From positions 1-64,000 of the forward strand of contig CAVGCV010000007.1 of assembly GCA_963627995.1 (NCBI GenBank): 64,000 nucleotides of DNA, in the 5' to 3' direction. Below, piece by piece: positions 49,085 through 57,330 of this stretch. Position 1 is the stretch's first letter. Each line of letters starts with the position of its first letter. The notes under the pieces were generated by a model. That model was not told the origin of the DNA. It did not search any database and saw only the letters and a list, made by a program, of their open reading frames with translations. This DNA comes from UBA3839 sp963627995 (GTDB taxonomy: Bacteria > Bacteroidota > Bacteroidia > Bacteroidales > Bacteroidaceae). Made by a program: the position numbers and the translations under genes.

Positions 49085-51441
49085 TACTTCTGTCTTTTTC
49101 TGCGCGGCGACTTCGGCGCGCCGGCCTGCGCCTTGATGAGCTCAAGGCAGTCGGCGGCGGTCAGGCCGAGCGGATTCCCCACCGTCTTCGGGATGCGGTA
49201 GTTCTCTCCCTTGTAGTGCAGGTAGGGGCCGAAGCGCCCCTTCAGTATCTCCAGCTCGGGCTCGCCGTCGAACGCCTTCAGGTGCTTCTCCGCCTCGCTC
49301 CGCCGCTTTTCCTCGATGAGGGCGACGGCCGCGTCCAGGCCGACGGAGAGCGGGTCGTCCTCCTTCGGTATCGACACGTATTTCCTGTCGTGCAGCACGT
49401 AGGGCCCGAAGCGCCCCATGCCCACGGACACGGGCTTGCCCTCGTACTCGCCCAGCGTGCGCGGCAGCCTGAACAGCTCCAGCGCCTCGTCGAGCGTGAT
49501 GCTCTGGATGCTCTGCCCGCGCTTGAGCGTGGCGAACCGGGGCTTCTCCTCGTCGTCGGCCGTGCCGATCTGCACGAGCGGCCCGAAGCGCCCGATGCGC
49601 ACGGCCACCTGCCTGCCCGTCCCCGGCTCCGTGCCGAGGACGCGCTCGCCCACGCGGTGCTCCGTCCGCTCGCTGAGCACCCGCTCCACCTGCGGCTCCA
49701 GCTCGTGGTAGAAGTCGGCCATCATCTGCTGCCAGTCCTCCCGGCCCTCGGCGATTTCGTCGAAGTCCTTTTCCACGCTGGCCGTGAAGTTGTAGTCCAC
49801 GATGCGCGGGAACTTCTCCACCAGGAAGTCGTTCACCACCGTGCCGATGTCCGTCGGCAGGAGCTTGCCCTTCTCGCTGCCCACGACCTCCGACTTCCCC
49901 GCCGCCCTCACGTCCTTGCCCGCCCGGAGCGTCAGCTGCGTGTAGGCGCGCTTCTCGCCCTTCTTGTCGCCCTTGGCCACGTACTCGCGCTGCTGGATGG
50001 TGGAGATGGTCGGCGCGTAGGTCGACGGGCGGCCGATGCCCAGCTCCTCCAGCTTGTGCACGAGCGACGCCTCGGTGTAGCGCGCCGGCCCCTGTGTGAA
50101 CCGCTGGGTGGCCTGCACCTCCCGGTAGGCGAGCCGCTGCCCCTCGGCGAACTGCGCGTCGATGGGCGCCTGCTCGCTGTCGGCCGCGCCGTCGTCGTCG
50201 AACGACTCGCGGTAGACGCGCAGGAAGCCGTCGAACGTCACGACCTCGGCCGTGGCGACGAACGCGAGGTCGGCGTCGCCCGCGGTGGGGGAGGGCGCGC
50301 CCTCCATCTCCACGCGGATCACCGTCTTCTCCATCTCCGCGTCGGCCATCTGCGAGGCGATCGTGCGCTTCCACACCAGGTCGTAGAGCCGGCGCTCGGC
50401 CGACGCGCCCTCAATCTCGTGGTTCTGCATGTAGGCGGGGCGGATGGCCTCGTGCGCCTCCTGCGCCCCCTTCGACTTCGTCTGGTACTGCCGCGCCTTC
50501 ACGTAGCGCGCGCCGAGGTGTGCCTCGATTTCCGCCTTCGACGCGCCGATGCAGAGCGACGACAGGTTCACGCTGTCGGTGCGCATGTAGGTGATGAGGC
50601 CGGCCTCGTAGAGCCGCTGCGCCACCGACATGGTCTGCGCCACGCTGAAGCCCAGCTTGCGCGCGGCCTCCTGCTGCAACGTCGACGTGGTGAACGGCGG
50701 CGCGGGCACGCGGCGCATCGGCCTCTTCGATATGTCGCGGATGACGAAGCCGCGGCCCCTGCACGCCTCGAGGAAGGCGCGCGCCTCGGCCTCCGTGGCG
50801 AAGCGGCGGTTCAGCTCGGCCTTGAGCGGCGCGGCCACGCCGTCGGCCGCGAACTCCGCCGTCACGCGGAACGACGACTCGGCCTCGAACTGCTCGATCT
50901 CGCGCTCGCGCTCCACGATGAGCCGCACGGCCACCGACTGCACGCGGCCGGCCGAGAGCGAGGGCTTCAGCTTGCGCCACAGCACGGGCGAGAGCTTGAA
51001 GCCCACGATGCGGTCGAGCACGCGGCGCGCCTGCTGGGCGTTCACCAGGTTGATGTCGATGTGGCGCGGCTGCTCGATGGCCCGCAGGATGGCCGTCTTC
51101 GTGATCTCATGGAAAACAATGCGCTTCGTCTGCTCCACGCTCAGGCCCAGCACCTGCGCCAGGTGCCACGAGATGGCCTCCCCCTCGCGGTCTTCGTCGG
51201 ACGCGAGCCACACGGTGTCGGCCTTCGCGGCCGCCGTCCTCAGGCTGGCCACCAGCGCCTTCTTCTCCTCGGGAATCTCGTACAGGGGGGAAAAGTCGTC
51301 GAGGTCCACGCTGAAATCCCGCTTCTTCAGGTCGCGGATGTGCCCGTAGCTCGACAGCACCTTGTAGTCGGTGCCCAGGAACTTCTCCAGTGTCTTCGCC
51401 TTGGCGGGTGACTCGACAATCACCAGGTTCTTCTGCGCCAT
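49084..51441 (-). CDS. topA: DNA topoisomerase I
   Basis: Type IA topoisomerase that relaxes negative supercoils. At 785 residues it has TOPRIM NLVIVESPAKAKTLEKFLG with the later acidic pair in LASDEDREGEAISWH, and the active-site Tyr in GLITYMRTDSVNLSS. The C-terminal half carries no zinc-finger cysteines; instead there are repeated GRFGPYV/GRFGPLV/GRFGPYL segments, as in Bacteroidetes enzymes. A -7 box lies 31 nt upstream of the ATG. Leads an apparent topA-aroK-speA transcript. Confidence 0.95.
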   Translation of the reverse strand: MAQKNLVIVESPAKAKTLEKFLGTDYKVLSSYGHIRDLKKRDFSVDLDDFSPLYEIPEEKKALVASLRTAAAKADTVWLASDEDREGEAISWHLAQVLGLSVEQTKRIVFHEITKTAILRAIEQPRHIDINLVNAQQARRVLDRIVGFKLSPVLWRKLKPSLSAGRVQSVAVRLIVEREREIEQFEAESSFRVTAEFAADGVAAPLKAELNRRFATEAEARAFLEACRGRGFVIRDISKRPMRRVPAPPFTTSTLQQEAARKLGFSVAQTMSVAQRLYEAGLITYMRTDSVNLSSLCIGASKAEIEAHLGARYVKARQYQTKSKGAQEAHEAIRPAYMQNHEIEGASAERRLYDLVWKRTIASQMADAEMEKTVIRVEMEGAPSPTAGDADLAFVATAEVVTFDGFLRVYRESFDDDGAADSEQAPIDAQFAEGQRLAYREVQATQRFTQGPARYTEASLVHKLEELGIGRPSTYAPTISTIQQREYVAKGDKKGEKRAYTQLTLRAGKDVRAAGKSEVVGSEKGKLLPTDIGTVVNDFLVEKFPRIVDYNFTASVEKDFDEIAEGREDWQQMMADFYHELEPQVERVLSERTEHRVGERVLGTEPGTGRQVAVRIGRFGPLVQIGTADDEEKPRFATLKRGQSIQSITLDEALELFRLPRTLGEYEGKPVSVGMGRFGPYVLHDRKYVSIPKEDDPLSVGLDAAVALIEEKRRSEAEKHLKAFDGEPELEILKGRFGPYLHYKGENYRIPKTVGNPLGLTAADCLELIKAQAGAPKSPRRKRQK

Positions 51442-51471
51442 ATTCTATGCTGTTTTCCAAAATTTCGGCTG

Positions 51472-51479
51472 CAAAATTA
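51472..51479 (-). promoter_or_regulatory. -7 box (minus strand) for topA
   Basis: On the minus strand this reads TAATTTTG, a good -7 match, 31 nt before the start codon. Confidence 0.65.
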
Positions 51480-51720
51480 TAAAAAAAGCAGTTCCCCATC
51501 CTTATAATAAAAGGAGAAACTTATTCGCCGTATGATTTTTTAAGAACTCCGGCCCGCGCAAACGCCACATAATGTGCCGGTTACGGGCGGGGAGAGTGCG
51601 CCTCCCCCGCCTCCGCTCCCGCGCGCCCCTCCGGCTCGGACAGCCCGCCGCCGGGCTCCGCGCCCCCGCGGGTGCCGATTTTCGCAGCCAGCTCGCCCCG
51701 GCGTGTTAAAATCGGGGTGG

Positions 51721-51834
51721 TTTTTAACGCGCGGACAGCCCGCAAAAACGTCCGCGGAGAAAAACTTTTTCCTCTGCGGACGAAAATGTTTTTCTCCGCG
51801 GAGGGGACCCCCCGCTCTCTGCGGAGGAAAATCC
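51721..51834 (-). repeat. 22-bp-periodic palindromic element, copy E (reverse)
   Basis: Boxes start at 51728, 51751, 51773, 51795 and 51818 (spacing 23, 22, 22, 23). Same orientation as copy D. The box at 51728 is degenerate (CGCGCGGA). Like copy D it lies in a divergent region, between topA and the plus-strand restriction-modification remnant. Confidence 0.8.
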
Positions 51835-52032
51835 GGCATTCCGCGCCCTCCCCCCGGGCCAGCCTCCGCACGCGCAGGCTTAGGCTGGCTCGCGGGGGCG
51901 GAGGCCTCCTCGCCGCCCGGATGGCGGCGTTTGCACCCGTTAGCGTTTATTAACAACCCGGGGAGGGGGATGAAAGTTCGGCGCCGCGCGGCATCAAAAT
52001 GCAAGAAGCATTCTTCGTTGTCTTTTTCTGTG

Positions 52033-52040
52033 TATCTTTG
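52033..52040 (+). promoter_or_regulatory. -7 box before the restriction-modification remnant
   Basis: TATCTTTG matches the -7 consensus and precedes ATG 52078 by 37 nt, suggesting that a functional gene once started here. Confidence 0.5.
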
Positions 52041-52077
52041 CAGACGTAAACGGCGCCGGGCGCATTCGGCTGTGTAT

Positions 52078-52478
52078 ATGGGACAAAAAAGGGAATTTAC
52101 AGAATCACGCAGGGGGGGTGACGTTTGTCGACCTGTTCGCTGGCGCCGGCGGCATCAGCGAGGGGTTCTTGCAGGCATATACCGACGACAAGTATTTCGA
52201 CTTCAGACTGGCGGAAGAATGTAGAGCATACGCTGGTGCTGGTTACAGAAACAGGCTACAAAAAGAACATTCTTGGCGCCACGGGGCCTGTGCGCCAGTA
52301 TTTCAAGCGTGTTGGCATGCACGACTATTCCCTGCAAGCACAGGGACAGGAGAACAAGGCCCTGCAGGCGACAGTGGGACTTGACGGCGCCTCGATGTAC
52401 CCGACCGTCGTTTTCAAAATCAAGAAGCAGGCAAGGCCGATGTTGTTTCCCGAGAGCGAGCAGATACCGCTCAGATGA
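52078..52478 (+). pseudogene. Restriction-modification remnant: DNA cytosine methyltransferase start joined to a second fragment
   Basis: ATG 52078 begins MGQKREFTESRRG, then a run of seven G (52112-52118) shifts the frame. In the frame starting at GTG 52118 the sequence TFVDLFAGAGGISEGF is motif I of C5-cytosine methyltransferases, but it lasts only about 33 residues. Near 52215 the sense shifts to another frame (ending 52478) that reads TLVLVTETGYKKNILGA... and looks like part of a different protein, possibly a type II restriction enzyme (low confidence). Catalytic PCQ and ENV motifs are absent, so no active methyltransferase is encoded. The scar indicates a deletion fusing two genes of one system. 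Confidence 0.6.
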
Positions 52479-52657
52479 CATCCTCCCCGTTCAGGTGTGG
52501 AGGATTCCGGGGGCAGTGCGCGCCGCCAAGCGAGAGCGACAGATGCCGCCCGGCAGCATGTGCCGAATGGGCCGGAAATGTTGCGAATCAGGTGCTTTGC
52601 ACAAAACGTGCATACAGATTACAACAAAACGTGCATGTCATGTCGGGGGGAAGGGAC

Positions 52658-52665
52658 TATTTTTG
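52658..52665 (+). promoter_or_regulatory. -7 box for the GH28-like gene
   Basis: TATTTTTG matches the -7 consensus, 24 nt before ATG 52690. Confidence 0.6.
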
Positions 52666-52689
52666 CACGTAGAAAAAAACATCGCGTGT

Positions 52690-54144
52690 ATGAAACGACA
52701 GAATCTTTCCCTGCTGGCCCTCGCGCTGTGCCTCGCCGCGCGGGCGCAAGTCGTGACCTATCCCGCCCCCGCGGGCGCAACGCTCGCCGCCGACTTCGAG
52801 GTGGCCGTCCGGACGCCGGGCGGCGAATGGCAGGCGGTCGACACCTACGCCGTGAGGGTGTGCGCCAAGGACGGCGAGAAGTCCTACGTCGAGCAGTCGT
52901 CGATGGCGACGTTCTCGATGGGCGGCGCGGCGGAGGTGCGCGTGCGCTCGCTGCGCCAGCCGGTGGAGCGCGCGGCGGTGCGCCCGCTGAGCCGCGGCAT
53001 CGTGCCGGCGGTGGAGGGCGACGAGCTGCGCTTCACGCTGGAGCGCCCCGAGAACCTGAGCGTGGAGGTGAACGGCGACATCCACCACAACCTGCAGCTC
53101 TTCGCCAACCCCCTGGAGCAGCTGCCCGCGGGGCTGCCGGAGAAGGACCTGCGCGTGGTGCGGAGCCGGCGCCCGGGACGCTACGAGAGCCGCTCGCTCG
53201 TGTATTTCGGCCCCGGCCACTACAGGATTGACAGCGTGCAGGCGCAGGCGGGGCAGACCGTCTATGTGGCGGGCGGCGCGGTGGTCGACGGCGAGATTCA
53301 TGTCGACGACGCGGAGCGCGTGCGCGTGTGCGGGCGCGGGTTCGTCTACCCGCAGCGCGCCATCGGAATCTACGTGCGCCGCAGCCGCGACGTCGAGGTC
53401 GAGGGGCTCGTCACCACGCAGTGTGCCGTGGGCGGCAGCCGTCATGTGACGGTCGACAACGTGAAGGTCATCAGCTCCTACGGCTGGGGCGATGGCTTCA
53501 ACGTGTTCGCCAGCTCCGACGTCAGCTACGACCGCGTGTTCGCGCGCACCAGCGACGACTGCACCACCGTCTACGCCACGCGCAAGGGCTTCGCGGGCAG
53601 TGCGCGCCGCATCCGCATGACCCGCTCCGTGCTGTGGGCCGACGTGGCGCACCCCATCTTCATCGGCCTCCACGGCAATGCGGAGCATCCCGACACGATT
53701 GCCGACGTGTGCTACCGCGACATCGACATCCTCGACGAGCACGAGGCGCAGGTTGACTACCAGGGCTGCATGGCCATCAATGCCGGCGACAACAACCTGG
53801 TGCGCGACATCACGTTCGACAGCATCCGCGTGGAGGACTTCCGGCGCGGGCAGCTGCTGTCGCTGCGCGTGGCGTGGAACCAGAAGTACTGCAAGGCGCC
53901 GGGCGCGGGCATCGAGAACGTCACCTTCAGCAACATCGACTACAAGGGCAGCCGCTCCGAGCTGAGCCAGATTTACGGCTACAACGAGGAGCGCAAGATT
54001 CGCGGCGTGCACTTCAAGAACTTCGTCGTCAACGGCCGCCCCATCCACGACGGCATGGACGGCAAGCCGGCGTGGTTCAAGACGGCCGACATGGCGCGCG
54101 TCTTCATCGGCGAGCACGTGGAGGACGTGACCTTCGAGCCATAG
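52690..54144 (+). CDS. Secreted right-handed beta-helix glycosidase, GH28-like
   Basis: A 484-residue exported protein with signal peptide residues 1-20 (ending ARAQ) and a beta-helix body with repeated VxVxG/VxxDNVKV rungs. The segment GWGDGFNVFASSDVSYDRVFARTSDDCTTVYATRKGF has the paired Asp layout expected of polygalacturonase-like GH28 or related (GH49-type) enzymes, and IFIGLHGN may correspond to the GHG loop. I cannot assign one family with certainty, so pectin, dextran-like or other uronan substrates remain open. It is followed after 68 bp by a heparinase-like lyase on the same strand, which suggests an operon acting on one polysaccharide. Confidence 0.72.
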   Translation: MKRQNLSLLALALCLAARAQVVTYPAPAGATLAADFEVAVRTPGGEWQAVDTYAVRVCAKDGEKSYVEQSSMATFSMGGAAEVRVRSLRQPVERAAVRPLSRGIVPAVEGDELRFTLERPENLSVEVNGDIHHNLQLFANPLEQLPAGLPEKDLRVVRSRRPGRYESRSLVYFGPGHYRIDSVQAQAGQTVYVAGGAVVDGEIHVDDAERVRVCGRGFVYPQRAIGIYVRRSRDVEVEGLVTTQCAVGGSRHVTVDNVKVISSYGWGDGFNVFASSDVSYDRVFARTSDDCTTVYATRKGFAGSARRIRMTRSVLWADVAHPIFIGLHGNAEHPDTIADVCYRDIDILDEHEAQVDYQGCMAINAGDNNLVRDITFDSIRVEDFRRGQLLSLRVAWNQKYCKAPGAGIENVTFSNIDYKGSRSELSQIYGYNEERKIRGVHFKNFVVNGRPIHDGMDGKPAWFKTADMARVFIGEHVEDVTFEP

Positions 54145-54145
54145 G

Positions 54146-54166
54146 CGGGGGCGTCCCCCGCCCCCG
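54146..54166 (+). promoter_or_regulatory. GC hairpin between the two glycan-degradation genes
   Basis: A perfect 8-bp stem (54146-54153 with 54159-54166) and 5-nt loop, 1 nt after the GH28-like stop, with no T-run. It could moderate read-through or protect the upstream message. Confidence 0.5.
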
Positions 54167-54212
54167 TAGCGTGCCAGACAAGTCGCCCCCCATCATCATA
54201 TCATTGAACAAC

Positions 54213-56555
54213 ATGCACAAGCAACGCCCCCTCCCCCTCCGCGCGGCGCTCGCCGCCGTCCTCTTCCTCGTTTCGGCCGCCGCCAGCCCGCTCCGCGCCG
54301 ACGACCCCGCGAGAGCGCGCGTCGATGCCGTCCTGCGCCATGTGGAGGCCGACTCCCTGTGGCTCGTCTCGCGCCTGCAGATGTACTGGGCGACGCACGC
54401 CACCGACGTGCACATCAACGGCGAGGCGTTCGCGCGCCCTGCCGGCGGGCGCGCGCCGAGTCCGACGGTGAAGTTCGACGGCACGCGCAACACGGCCTCC
54501 TCCTACAGCCGCCCGCGGCTGGAGGACATCGTGCCGTTCGACGACGACGAGGAGGGAAGCGTGACCTACATCAACCGCCAGAGCGGCGTGATGGAGAAGG
54601 CGCATCCGTCGAAGACGGGGCGCAACATCTCCAACGTGAACCGCGAGATTCTCGGCCTCGCGCGCGACGCGGCGCGCCTCTACGCCCGCACCGGCGACGC
54701 GGCCTACCGGCGGCTGGCGCTGCCCGTGCTCGACACCTACCTGCGGGGCATCTACTTCCGCAACGTGCCGCACGACCTCAACCGCGGCCACCAGCAGACG
54801 CTCGTCGGCATGGCCAGCTTCGAGGTCATCCACGAGGACATCGTCAATGAGGTGACGGAGCTCTACAGGCTCCTCAAGCGGGACGCGCCGCTGCCCGGCG
54901 AGGACACCTACGACGCGGCGCTGAAGAAGTGGGCCGACTGCATCGTGGCGGGCGGCGTGCCGCACAACAACTGGAACATCATCCAGGCGCGCTTCGTCGC
55001 GCGCATCGCCGCCGTCCTGCGTCCCGACTCGTGCTATGCCGACCGCCGGGGGCGCGGGCACTACACCGACGTCGTCGTCAATCGGTCGAGCATCCGCCAG
55101 TGGGGCCTGAAGCGCCTTGCCGACTACGGGTTCGACCCCGAGACCGCCGTCTGGTGCGAGTCGGCGGGCTACAGCTGCAACGTCGTCGCCGACTTCGCCG
55201 CCATCGCCAACGAGCTCGACACGCTGGCCGGCATCGACCTCTTCGCCGAGATTCCGGTGCTGAGGAGGAGTGTCGGGGCGCTGCCCCAGTACCTGTTTCC
55301 CAACCGCATGATTGCCGGCTTCGGCGACACCCATCCCGGCTATCTCAACTGCGCGGCGATGGACTGCCTCGCCGCCTACGCCGAGCGGCATGGCCTCCGT
55401 GCGCTCGCCGACAGCACGCGCGCTTTGCGGGCCGCCGCGCAGCCCGATGCCCCGGCGGCCGACATCGAGCGGCACGTCAGCCAGTCGTTCCACGCGCCCA
55501 ACGTGTCGTGGCTCGCCCTGCGCACGGGCATGCACGCCCGCCACGACCTCATGGCCTCGCTCAACGGAAGCCTTGGCAACCACCAGCACGCCAACGGCAT
55601 CTCGCTCGAGCTCTACGGCAAGGGCTATGTGCTCGCGCCCGACGCGGGCATCGGGCGCAACCTCTATGGCGGTCTCGACTATGCCGAGTACTACTCGCAG
55701 TTCCCGGCCCACAACACCGTGTGCGTCGACGGCGTGTCGAGCTATCCCGTCATGATGTCGCAGCACCCGTTCCGGCTGCTCAGCCGCTATCCGGCGACGA
55801 ACGGGACGGGCCGTTTCGACAGCGTGGCGTATGCGGCGGTGGAATTCCGCGAGCCGGAGACCGACGCGCGGCAGGTGCGCGTGGTGGGCGTGGTGAAGAC
55901 GTCGGAGACGGGCGGCTACTACATCGACATCTTCCGCAGCCGCCGCAACGACGGGCGCGACAAGACGCACGACTACTTCTACCACAACCTCGGCCAGCAG
56001 ATGGCGCTCGCCGCCGCCGACGGGACGGACCTCGGCCTCCGGCCGACCGACGAGCTGGCGTTCGCCGGCGGGCACCTCTACGCCTACTCCTACATCCACG
56101 ACAAGCACGCGGCGCGCACGGACCGCGACATCCGCGCCACCTTTGCCACCACCTGCCCGGACGGCCGCCGCATCGACATGAACCTGTGGATGCAGGGCTA
56201 TGCCGACCGCGACGTGTTCCGCGCCCTCTCGCCCGTGAACCTCGAGTACGAGCGGATGCCCAACCAGCCCTATAGAATCGTCGAGCAGCCCGTGCTCACC
56301 TTCGTGGCCCGCCAGCACGGCGAGGCTTGGACGCGCCCTTTCGTGGCGGTGCTCGAGCCGAGCGACACCGACGAGCCCGGCGAAATCCAGTCCGTCGGCT
56401 ACTTCAAGCCGCGCAGCGGCGACCCCTCCGCCGTGGGCATCTGCGTCACCCTCCGCAACGGCCGCCGCGACTACATCTTCTCCTCGGTGCAGGGTGCGTC
56501 CATGCGCCACGAGGGCATGAAGGCCCGGGGGCACTTTTCCGTCGTCTCCAGGTGA
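54213..56555 (+). CDS. Heparinase II/III-like polysaccharide lyase family protein
   Basis: A 780-residue secreted protein with signal peptide about residues 1-30. The N-terminal half is an alpha/alpha toroid (about 80-430) and the C-terminal half a heparinase II/III-type beta-sandwich. Family marks: GNHQHANGISLELYGKGYVLAPDAGIG and PAHNTVCVDG, where His and Tyr residues serve in beta-elimination on uronic-acid glycans, plus NNWNIIQARF in the toroid. Such enzymes (PL12, PL15, PL17, PL21 relatives) release unsaturated uronates that enter the KduI route. The exact PL family is not determined. Position and matching export suggest it works with the GH28-like protein. Confidence 0.82.
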   Translation: MHKQRPLPLRAALAAVLFLVSAAASPLRADDPARARVDAVLRHVEADSLWLVSRLQMYWATHATDVHINGEAFARPAGGRAPSPTVKFDGTRNTASSYSRPRLEDIVPFDDDEEGSVTYINRQSGVMEKAHPSKTGRNISNVNREILGLARDAARLYARTGDAAYRRLALPVLDTYLRGIYFRNVPHDLNRGHQQTLVGMASFEVIHEDIVNEVTELYRLLKRDAPLPGEDTYDAALKKWADCIVAGGVPHNNWNIIQARFVARIAAVLRPDSCYADRRGRGHYTDVVVNRSSIRQWGLKRLADYGFDPETAVWCESAGYSCNVVADFAAIANELDTLAGIDLFAEIPVLRRSVGALPQYLFPNRMIAGFGDTHPGYLNCAAMDCLAAYAERHGLRALADSTRALRAAAQPDAPAADIERHVSQSFHAPNVSWLALRTGMHARHDLMASLNGSLGNHQHANGISLELYGKGYVLAPDAGIGRNLYGGLDYAEYYSQFPAHNTVCVDGVSSYPVMMSQHPFRLLSRYPATNGTGRFDSVAYAAVEFREPETDARQVRVVGVVKTSETGGYYIDIFRSRRNDGRDKTHDYFYHNLGQQMALAAADGTDLGLRPTDELAFAGGHLYAYSYIHDKHAARTDRDIRATFATTCPDGRRIDMNLWMQGYADRDVFRALSPVNLEYERMPNQPYRIVEQPVLTFVARQHGEAWTRPFVAVLEPSDTDEPGEIQSVGYFKPRSGDPSAVGICVTLRNGRRDYIFSSVQGASMRHEGMKARGHFSVVSR

Positions 56556-56604
56556 AAAAAGCGGGAAAAAGCCCCCGCGCATTCCGCATCTGCCGGACAG
56601 GTGC

Positions 56605-56612
56605 TATATTTG
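56605..56612 (+). promoter_or_regulatory. -7 box for the sugar acetyltransferase gene
   Basis: TATATTTG matches the -7 consensus, 31 nt before ATG 56644. Confidence 0.65.
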
Positions 56613-56643
56613 CATCGTCTTAACCACCATTGGACGGAACGGC

Positions 56644-57228
56644 ATGGAAACAGAGAAAATGAAGATGGCGGCCGGCAGGCTCTACGACGCGAACTACGAC
56701 GAGGAGCTGCTGGCCGAGCGCGCGGCCTGTGCCGAGCTGCTGTACGACCTCAACCGCCTGCGCCCGTCGCAGGAGGCGGAGCGGCAGGCGCTGCTGCGGC
56801 GAATCCTCGGATGCGTGAAAGGACGGCTGACGGTGGTCGGCCCGTTCTTCTGCGACTACGGCTACAACATCGTGGCGGGCGACGGGCTTTTCCTCAACAC
56901 GGGAACGGTGATACTGGACGAGGCGCGCGTCACGTTCGGGAAGGACGTGTTCGTCGCGCCCGGCTGCGGCTTCTACACGGCGGGGCATCCGCTCGATGCG
57001 GAGCGGCGCAACAGGGGACTGGAGTTCGCCCGTCCCATCACGGTGGAGGACAATGTGTGGATTGGCGGCGGCGTAACCGTGCTGCCGGGTGTGACCATCG
57101 GCGAAGGCAGTGTCGTCGGGGCAGGAAGCGTGGTGGCGCGCGACGTGCCGCCCCGTGTCGTGGCGGCGGGTAATCCGTGCCGCGTGGTTCGTCCGATTAC
57201 GGAGGCCGACCGGCAGAAGTACGGATAG
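56644..57228 (+). CDS. Sugar O-acetyltransferase (Maa/LacA-like)
   Basis: A 194-residue left-handed beta-helix acetyltransferase that transfers acetyl from acetyl-CoA to a sugar hydroxyl. The N-terminal Mac domain (about residues 5-60, MAAGRLYDANYDEELLAERA) precedes hexapeptide repeats (FCDYGYNIVAGDGLFLNTGTVILD). The catalytic His is in FYTAGHPLDAERRN and the acyl-CoA loop is IGGGVTVLPGVTIGEGSVVGAGSVV. Substrate (maltose, galactoside, other) cannot be fixed. Alone between a plus-strand lyase gene and a bidirectional terminator. Confidence 0.93.
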   Translation: METEKMKMAAGRLYDANYDEELLAERAACAELLYDLNRLRPSQEAERQALLRRILGCVKGRLTVVGPFFCDYGYNIVAGDGLFLNTGTVILDEARVTFGKDVFVAPGCGFYTAGHPLDAERRNRGLEFARPITVEDNVWIGGGVTVLPGVTIGEGSVVGAGSVVARDVPPRVVAAGNPCRVVRPITEADRQKYG

Positions 57229-57262
57229 GGCGGGGACGCTCCTCCGGGCGTGTCGGGAAAAA

Positions 57263-57315
57263 AAGGAAGTCCGCGGGACGGCGGCGGTTGAGGCCGTTGT
57301 CCCGCGGACTTCCTT
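57263..57315. terminator. Bidirectional terminator between acetyltransferase and M16 peptidase genes
   Basis: A perfect 17-bp stem (57263-57279 with 57299-57315) with a 19-nt loop that can itself pair partly. A-rich sequence precedes the stem, giving a U-tail in the minus direction. The tail on the plus side is weaker (only a few T). Confidence 0.8.
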
Positions 57316-57330
57316 GTGCACGGTCGGATG

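Larger units (their letters stand above)
51442..52117. other. 676-bp intergenic region upstream of topA
   Basis: Contains the topA promoter (51472), repeat copy E (51721-51834) and a plus-strand -7 box (52033), the latter before the wrecked restriction-modification remnant. The remainder is GC-rich sequence with no coding character that I can support. Confidence 0.6.

Noticed and set aside
51541..51720. GC-rich stretch upstream of topA examined for tRNA or structured RNA
   Set aside because: No T-loop or anticodon-arm pattern and no recognisable RNA family; only weak imperfect hairpins.
52475..52672. Short open frame of 65 codons between the restriction-modification remnant and the GH28-like gene
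   Set aside because: No start context, no family likeness and overlaps the promoter of the next gene.
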